DNA from: Sternotherus odoratus
Taxonomy: Eukaryota > Chordata > Testudines > Kinosternidae
Assembly: GCA_032164245.1 (NCBI GenBank)
Contig: JAVMKO010000003.1
Span: forward strand, 5,032,651-5,096,650
Length of the DNA: 64,000 bases
Reading direction: 5' to 3'
Shown one piece after another: positions 57,613-64,000 of this stretch (positions are counted from its first letter, which is position 1; each line of letters opens with the position of its first letter). A model generated the notes under the pieces. It was not told where the DNA came from and did no database searches. It saw only the letters and a list, made by a program, of their open reading frames with translations. Both the position numbers and the translations under genes were made by a program.

Positions 57613-57787
57613 GGGTGGGATAGCTCAGTGGTTTGGGCATTGGCTTGCTAAGCCCAGGGTTATGAGTTCACTCCTTGAGGGGGAGATGAGGCAAAAACTC
57701 TATTGAATGATTTAATTGGGGATTGGTCCTGCTTTAAGCAGGGGGTTGGACTAGGTGATCTTCTGAGGTCCCTTCCAATCCTGACTG
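57613..57787 (+). mobile_element. Cry I-like tRNA-derived SINE with CR1 tail
   Basis: The head GGTGGGATAGCTCAGTGGTT has an A box and GAGTTCACTCC a B box. The tail GGGGTTGGACTAGGTGATCT, then TCTGAGGTCCCTTCCAATCC, is the CR1-type 3' end. This head and tail combination is the cryptodiran turtle Cry I (tortoise pol III) SINE as I remember it, and is the best lineage marker in the window. Confidence 0.75.
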
Positions 57788-59128
57788 ATAGATAGATATA
57801 AAGAGCATGGTAGTGGTTCAAGGAGAAGGAATGAAGACAGAAGGAACTACAAGTAAAACAAAATACACTCTGAATGGCTGAGACTTAACAAGCTACTCTT
57901 GGGGTTCAAGCTACTTGCTGGCTCCCAGCAAGATGACTCAAAATGGCTGACCACACCTTTGACTAGGACTTCCTCACAGAAGAACAAAGGGCTGGCTTCC
58001 CTCGTGTTCCCAAGTGAAAGAGATCTTAGGGGCTCTAGTCCCCTTATCTAGAGTTCAGGTCCCAAAGACTCCAAACCCCTGCCCTTGGGATTGAAACAGC
58101 CCATCTTTCTCAGCTCACAAAAGATCTTCCCTCCTGCCTCTATCCCATAATGGATGCCAAAGGTGGCTTTTGTCCTTCCTTGTTATAGCTCCCAAAGTTC
58201 AATGCCTTGCTTCAGGCAGCAGGAAGCTCTCCTGTGTGCTCAGCTTGCTGTGCAGAGGGATGGGAAGCCCAACCTAATACTGTAGGCTCCCATCCCCCAG
58301 CATGTAAACAGAGCAGCCATTGTTTTGATTCTGCCATGCTTAATTTACAGAGGAGACAGGTAAATAGCTGCTCCCCCCTCTTCCCGTATGGGTGGGAACC
58401 AGTCCTTCCTTGGTTTGGCCGCACACTTTCAAGCATAGTGTCAGTGGGTATTCATAATCCCTCACATAGTGTGAATCTGTGCATTTCACTGTGATATTAA
58501 TCACCAGAGTGTTACAGACATTCATAAACAGAGCCCTGCATGGATCCAAATGGATCCCAGCGGAACCACAGGGCTCTCCCAGGAACTCCAGCCTCAAAAG
58601 GAGCTGAATGTGGGGCTGCCACTCCCAGGAGCCAGTGCCCTGCGCCGCCGGCAGCTCCTCCAGCGCAGCTGTACTGCCCCCAGCCCCACCCACCTGGTTA
58701 GCTTGCTGGCTTGGCTTATCTGATATGTAAATACATTCTCATTGTCTTTCAAAGTACTTTGGAAGCAACTGCCCTTGGAGAACCAAGGTCAACTCGCTGC
58801 CCTGAGGACGGCCAGGTAAGTCGAGCTAAGATACTGTGACTTCAGCGTAGCTAAAGTTGTGTATCTTAGTTCGAACCCCCGCCCCAGTATAGCCCAGGCC
58901 TCAAATTCATAATTTTGCAAGACACTAAAAAGCATGGTTTTAATAAAGGCTCTGGATTTATAGCTTATTACAACAATCTAACCCACAATCCCCCATTTTG
59001 TTCTATGGCTACGGGGGTGTTGAATGGCCACTTTACCTTGAATGTTCCTTTCAGAATATGTGCTAACGCCTCATGGTAGACAATTTGTTCCACCTCGTAT
59101 TTAGCCGTGACCCTGAGTTCCTTTCCCA
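57788..59128. other. No gene seen; fragment of an inverted-repeat element
   Basis: Around 58805-58905, GGTAAGTCGAGCTAAGATAC and AGTTCGAACCCC resemble part of the 14356-14648 element family. Otherwise short open frames only. Confidence 0.4.
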
Positions 59129-59253
59129 GGCCGGAAGAAGAGCTCTGTGTAGCTCGAAAGCATGACTCTCACTAACTGAAGTCAGCCCAGTAAAATATAT
59201 TACCTCACCCACCTTGTCACTCCAATACCATGGGGACTGACATAGCTACAGAC
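59129..59253 (+). mobile_element. Penelope-like or related element tail, second family
   Basis: AGAAGAGCTCTGTGTAGCTC, then AAAATATATTACCTCACCCA and GACTGACATAGCTACAGAC form a known vertebrate repeat tail with a general likeness to the ACACGGCTAC tails. Confidence 0.5.
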
Positions 59254-59825
59254 ACAGTGCATATGACACCTTTTAGATACAGAATCTAACACGAGTGAGT
59301 TGGGGTACACCGGACTGGTCAGACCCAGCTGAAACTCACTGCTACAAATCAGGGTGCCTCTTACTCTCTGCCCTTAAGCTGTTCTTAAGGGCATATTACT
59401 AAAACTATGGCTGGGGTTTTGTTCAAAATACCCATCATATACTTTTCACATACCGTCACATACCGGTCAAATTTTTATAGATGGCAGAATACTGGGGCCT
59501 ATTCTATATATTTTTTGTTGCATTTCCTCCTCCCCTCCCCTAACCTTTTGAGATTTTACACAGCAAAGAACTAATATAGTCAAACATTACCAAGAAGAAG
59601 GCAAATGCTCTGCTCTAAAGGGTTAACAAAAAATGGATAGGAACCAGGCATAAATGAATGTACAGGGCTACCACACCAGTTGTGTTTCCTTAGGTTGGTG
59701 TGAAATTCACCTGTAGGGCGCAAGTTCAGGGCAAACCCTTCTCTGCTATTTGAACACTGCATGCAGGCTATGAAAGGGGACTGTAGGGAGAAGCAGCTGT
59801 GGAGAGGTACCTGTAGATCAGCTTG

Positions 59826-60311
59826 AGACCGCAACCCCTTTTTGTGCTCTGGCGGCCCCTTGCGACCCCTCCGCGGAAAAGCCGCAGAATTTTTTTTTTA
59901 AAAAAAAGTGCTGACCCCCCTGCACACAAGTCCGTCCCCCCCCCCCCCCGCACACACACCCTCCCCCGCCGGGCTGCCAGCTGCACCCCGGACCTAGTCC
60001 CCACGGCTGGGGGTGGGCTGCCGGGTCAGCCCGGCCCCAAGTCCTCGCCGCTGCGGCCGGGCTGCCAGGTGCGCGCCCCCCCTTCGCCCCCCTCCGTCTC
60101 CGCCGCGGGCAGGCTGCCGGGTGTGCGTCAGCCTGCCCGCTGGGGGGACTGGGGGCCACCGCACAGCCGGGAGCCCACCTACTGCGGGGACTGGGGACGG
60201 GGCGCAGCTGCAGCCCCAGCCCTAGTTGCCGCAAGTTGCGGCGGCAGGAGCTCGCGACCCCCCAGGAGCGCTTGGCGATCACCCAGTTGGAGAAACCCCG
60301 ATCTAGCCAGT

Positions 60312-60312
<1 letters not shown>
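59826..60312. repeat. GC-rich block, possibly an inverted-repeat element
   Basis: CpG-rich sequence between GAGACCGCAACCCC and GTTGGAGAAACCCCGATC. The ends are weakly inverted, as in hAT-like elements, but no clear duplication was found. Long antisense frames (up to 223 codons) here are low-complexity artefacts. Confidence 0.4.

Positions 60313-60313
<1 letters not shown>

Positions 60314-60404
<91 letters not shown>
60314..60404. repeat. (GT)n microsatellite
   Basis: About 45 uninterrupted GT units. Confidence 0.97.
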
Positions 60405-60407
<3 letters not shown>

Positions 60408-60754
60408 GAACAGGGCAGTTAGTGATCCACCCAGCACCGGCACTTTTAGTTTTCCCTGTGAGTGCTCCTCCCATAAGGCCCTTGCTCACCCGTCACTTGC
60501 TGTGCTCCACCCTCCCCTGAGTGCCTCCTGCTAGCTGCCAAACAGCTGATGGGAGGCCCTACCAAACAGCTGTGGCTGGTGGGTGCTGGGCACCCACTAT
60601 TTTTTTCCCCATGGGTGCCTAAACCCTGGAGCGTACATGGAGTCAGCACCTATGCTACCCAGTCTTCCCCACCCAGCTTTGGGCAGTCAGAGGTTCAGGA
60701 CAACCCCACACATAGGGTTGCCGTGCTGACTAGCTTGGCTAATGGCCACAGTTG

Positions 60755-61230
60755 GCCCTCACCTCCATGAATGTATTAGTTCTTTTCTTGACTCCTGTTA
60801 TACTTTTGGCCATTGCAACAAGTTCCACAGGTCAGTTGCACATTGTGTGAAGAAGTACTTCATCTCGTGTGTGTTATTTGCTGCCTATTCATCTCATTGG
60901 GTGACTCCTGGGTTTTATATTGGGCGGAAAACACTTTTTCCCTCCCATACCATTCTTGATTTTCATAGACCTCTATCAACTGACCCTTAGTCGTCTCTTT
61001 TCTAATAGGAACAGTCCCAGTCTTCTTAATCTCTCCTCGTATGGAAGCTGTTCTGTACCCTCGGTCATCTTTGTTGCCATTCTCTAACCTTTTCCACTCC
61101 ACCATATCCTTTTCGAGATGGGTCAACCAGCACTGGACACAATATTCAAATTCTGGGGACACCACAGATTCTTATAGTGGCATTGTGATATTTACTGTTA
61201 TCGATCCCTTTCCTAATAGTTCCTAACATT
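60755..61230 (-). mobile_element. CR1 LINE fragment, antisense
   Basis: The minus strand reads SPEFEYCVQCWLTHLEKDMV and RGEIKKTGTVPIRKETTKGQ, the C-terminal CR1 region, in a 101-codon frame. Confidence 0.8.
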
Positions 61231-61774
61231 CTGTTAGAGCTTTGTGTTTTGTCATTCACATGCCAGCTATTATTTAAACAAGAGAAACAAGTGGAGGACT
61301 GGCTGCTTCATGAGATATAGAGTCTTAGGTCATGTGCAATGAGTGGTGGGTTCACTATTGTTTTTAAAGAGAAGGTCTGTCCCATTTTGGGGGTGGGATC
61401 TACAGCAAGCCAGCCCAACCCCTTAATAGGACAACATGGGGAAGATTTACTTTTCCAGTCTCCTTCTACAGGAACTATCACAGAGTGAGACATTTCCAAA
61501 AACATAAAAGGATTAGGCTAGTAAACATTAGTGATGGGAAGTGACCTGTTCCATGACATCACAGTCTCCATATCCGTGATTGAATAGTAAGCTCCAGGAC
61601 TGGCAATTTACAATGACAGTAGCCAAGACAAAACAGTATTATTTTTAAGCTCATCTTATCTATACAATGTCCTTTTAAATATATCTTCAAAGAGCCCCGT
61701 CTCCAGAAAGGACACTGGAGCTCTCCTAGGGGGATCTGATCAGCTGGACAGCCCAACAAACCTCTCCTCACAGC

Positions 61775-62370
61775 CAGGGCCGGCGACAGAAATTTTGGGG
61801 CCCTGTATGCTGATCGTTTGTGCCCCCCCCCGGTCTCCCGCCGCCCGCACCCCCCCCCCCGGCCCTGTTCTGACCCCACGGCGCGCAAGGGGCACGGTGC
61901 CCCCCGCCAGTGTGGCCGGCTTGCTCCCTGCCCCACGCGGGACAGCGGATCCGACCCAGACCCCCAGCCCATGCCCGCTCGAACCTTGCGCTCGCTGCTG
62001 CTGCTAATGCCGCTGGGCGGGGAGGAGGGAGCCCGGCAGCCCCCTCCCCAGGCAGAGGCAGGACACACCCCGCTCCAGTCACACCCCCCTCCCCCCTGCA
62101 TGCGCTCTCCCCCTCTGGCGGCACAGAGCTGCCGCGCGCTGGGGCTCCGCGTGGCCTGGCCGGGAGAAGCAAAGGGGGGCGGGGGGAGGCTGCTAGGGGC
62201 CGGGGGAGGGGGCTGACGGGCGCTGCAGCGGCTGCCCGGAGCCGCGCCTTGCTGTGCAGGCCCGGCGACAAGGGGGTACAGCTGCGTACCAGGCCCCCCT
62301 TAAGGGGGCCCCCCTTAAGTCTGGGGCCCGGTACAGCTGTACCCATTGTACCACCCTGTCGCCGGCCCTG
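61775..62370. mobile_element. hAT-type element with 15-bp inverted ends, 8-bp duplication and CpG-rich core
   Basis: Ends CAGGGCCGGCGACAG (61775-61789) and CTGTCGCCGGCCCTG (62356-62370) are exact inverse complements. Exact octamers CTCACAGC flank it at 61767-61774 and 62371-62378. The core 61820-62250 is very GC- and CpG-rich. The right 114 bases (62257-62370) form their own fold-back centred near 62310. No transposase frame. Confidence 0.85.
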
Positions 62371-62378
62371 CTCACAGC

Positions 62379-64000
62379 CGTTAAACTCCAGCAACAAGAA
62401 GGTTTGGAATTGATTGACTGTGGCTTAGTGAACGAAGAGTTACGGTTTGTCTTAGGTCTCCTTTAATTGTTCAACAAAATTAATTAATCCTGCCAAACTC
62501 TATTAGTGTATGAGCTGGGTGAAGCAAAACAGCAGTAATTGAAGTGGCATTTTTGCTAAGGCAGCCTGTTGAACTGTGATAGATTAGCAGTCAAGAAACC
62601 AGGAAGTGATGAGATTTCAGTGATTAACAGGTGTCACATTAGCACTGATTCTGTCCTGGGAGTATGCACTGGTCAGCCATGCACACAGAAAACACATTCA
62701 GAGAAAAACATTAGCTGCAAACCAGAAGGCCACATTTGCTTTTCAAGCATGTGACTAACTCTCAACAGCTGCTGTGGGAGTTCTCGGATAAATAATATCT
62801 CGCTCTGTTCTAGGAGATGTCTGCATGACCCATGCTGCCCTTTATGACGTGTTACTCTGGAAATGGTTAAAATGGACATTCATGCAGCAGTAGGGCTGAG
62901 GAAATAACCATTCCGAAGTAAGTAAAATCCACTGTTAGTTTCTACTAGCTACGTGGCACATCCTGTGTGTCTGATGGTAGAAGCAGACTTGGTAACACTA
63001 TCTTAAATGCGGCAAACAGACCCCACCGCTCCTGGGGCTGCTAGAGTGGGTCTGATGGCAGGTTCATGGCCTCAGGATAACAGGAATAAAAAGGAAAATG
63101 CTACATCGGTGAACTGCCTCTGAGTTAACAACCGGAACACAAGCTTCTTGAATCTTCTGTATTAACTTGGGTGTTTTGTATTGAATTTGCTCTCACCACC
63201 CTCCAAGAAAGGAAATGAAAAGGGGGAAGGCAAGAAAAGAGCAGGATGAATTGCTCTTGTGATACAAACTCTATTTGACTCCTTCAAGCACTGGGCAGTG
63301 CTAGTTAGCAAGTTCCATTTTAATAGTGCGCCGCATTTGAAAGTCTCAACGCCTTTGTAAGCACACATTAAATTAAGCAAACACACAACACCAAGTAGGG
63401 AAGGTATTAAATCCTTCAGGACAAGCACCATGTCATCATATGTGTTTGTACAGCACTTAGCACGATGGGACCCTCATTCTAACTGGGGTCTCCAGGCACT
63501 ACTTTACTATAGATGTAAGCAGTGTCAGGATGAGTGACATCTGGTGGTGAATTGCAGGAATTGCAGTGACTTTTGGAAAATAACATCTTATTTGCATAGA
63601 CACACCCACCACACCTAGCCTGCACTCTAACAGCCCAAATGGTCACTTTGGCTACTGTGGGACCCCCAGTTTCTCTGGTATTGGGGCAAGAATGATAAAG
63701 TGTTGATTAACCTGTTTATGTGAATGAGGGATTGGGACATGTATTTGGCCTTTGGCATGCTGGAGGGACTCGCCATCAGCTGGGTAGCGCTCACTAGACA
63801 AGGGACAGGGGTTCCAAAACCTACTGAATTGAGAGAGGTGGTGGACAGGTTTTTATACCTTGTAGTGAGGGCCTTGGGTCTGGTAGTGCCTCTGCACTAA
63901 GGCCCCTTTATGAGCTGAAATCACTAAGCCCTGTAGGGGGGCTGAAATTGTATTGCTGAGCAGTGGATGGATCACCACTAGCAGAGTAGCTGGTGATGAG
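62379..64000. other. No gene seen; one conserved repeat tail
   Basis: GTTTGTACAGCACTTAGCAC then GATGGGACC near 63445-63475 is a widespread amniote repeat tail. No exon-like structure was identified up to the window end. Confidence 0.45.

Noticed and set aside
59818..60489. 223-codon minus-strand and 199-codon plus-strand frames
   Set aside because: They are built from a GC-rich repeat and a GT microsatellite (His-Thr and Cys-Val runs), so they are low-complexity artefacts.
61768..62413. Open frames of 132-209 codons in the GC-rich block
   Set aside because: They lie inside a hAT-type element, occur in several frames at once and lack any domain, as expected from stop-poor GC-rich DNA.

Overview
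This is vertebrate nuclear DNA, most likely from a turtle and probably a cryptodire. The signs are a tRNA-headed SINE with a CR1-like tail (57613-57787) that matches my memory of the turtle Cry I family, many CR1 LINE fragments, Penelope-like elements with the tail usual in turtle genomes, and several hAT-like and other inverted-repeat elements. There is no prokaryotic organisation. I identified these families by eye and from memory, without a search.

The main structure is a direct tandem duplication of about 23.19 kb. Copy A runs from the left edge to 22792. Copy B runs from about 22793 to 45979. By eye the copies differ by roughly 1%, with scattered indels of 8-15 bp and one expanded TCTA array. 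The junction carries the short repeat CAGTACT. Bases 22793-23167 open copy B, and their copy A counterpart should lie just left of the window.

Each copy carries, on the minus strand, the same candidate multi-exon gene. It has a long terminal exon (554 codons plus stop), three internal exons and a short first coding exon. All have plausible splice sites, and their phases join into a 675-residue open frame. A further membrane-segment exon does not fit that frame. The terminal exon has loose architectural similarity to the SPATA31 (FAM75) spermatogenesis family, but I could not confirm this. The introns are filled with CR1, Penelope-like, MIR and inverted-repeat elements.

From 45980 to 64000 the sequence is single copy and I found no host gene. 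It holds a 5'-truncated Penelope-like element with an open reverse transcriptase plus GIY-YIG frame, two hAT-type elements with target-site duplications, a CpG-rich hAT-type element, a pogo/Tigger-like element inside a CR1 copy, antisense CR1 fragments, an LTR-like block, microsatellites and a perfect 26-bp-arm palindrome. No CRISPR, operon or bacterial system is present.
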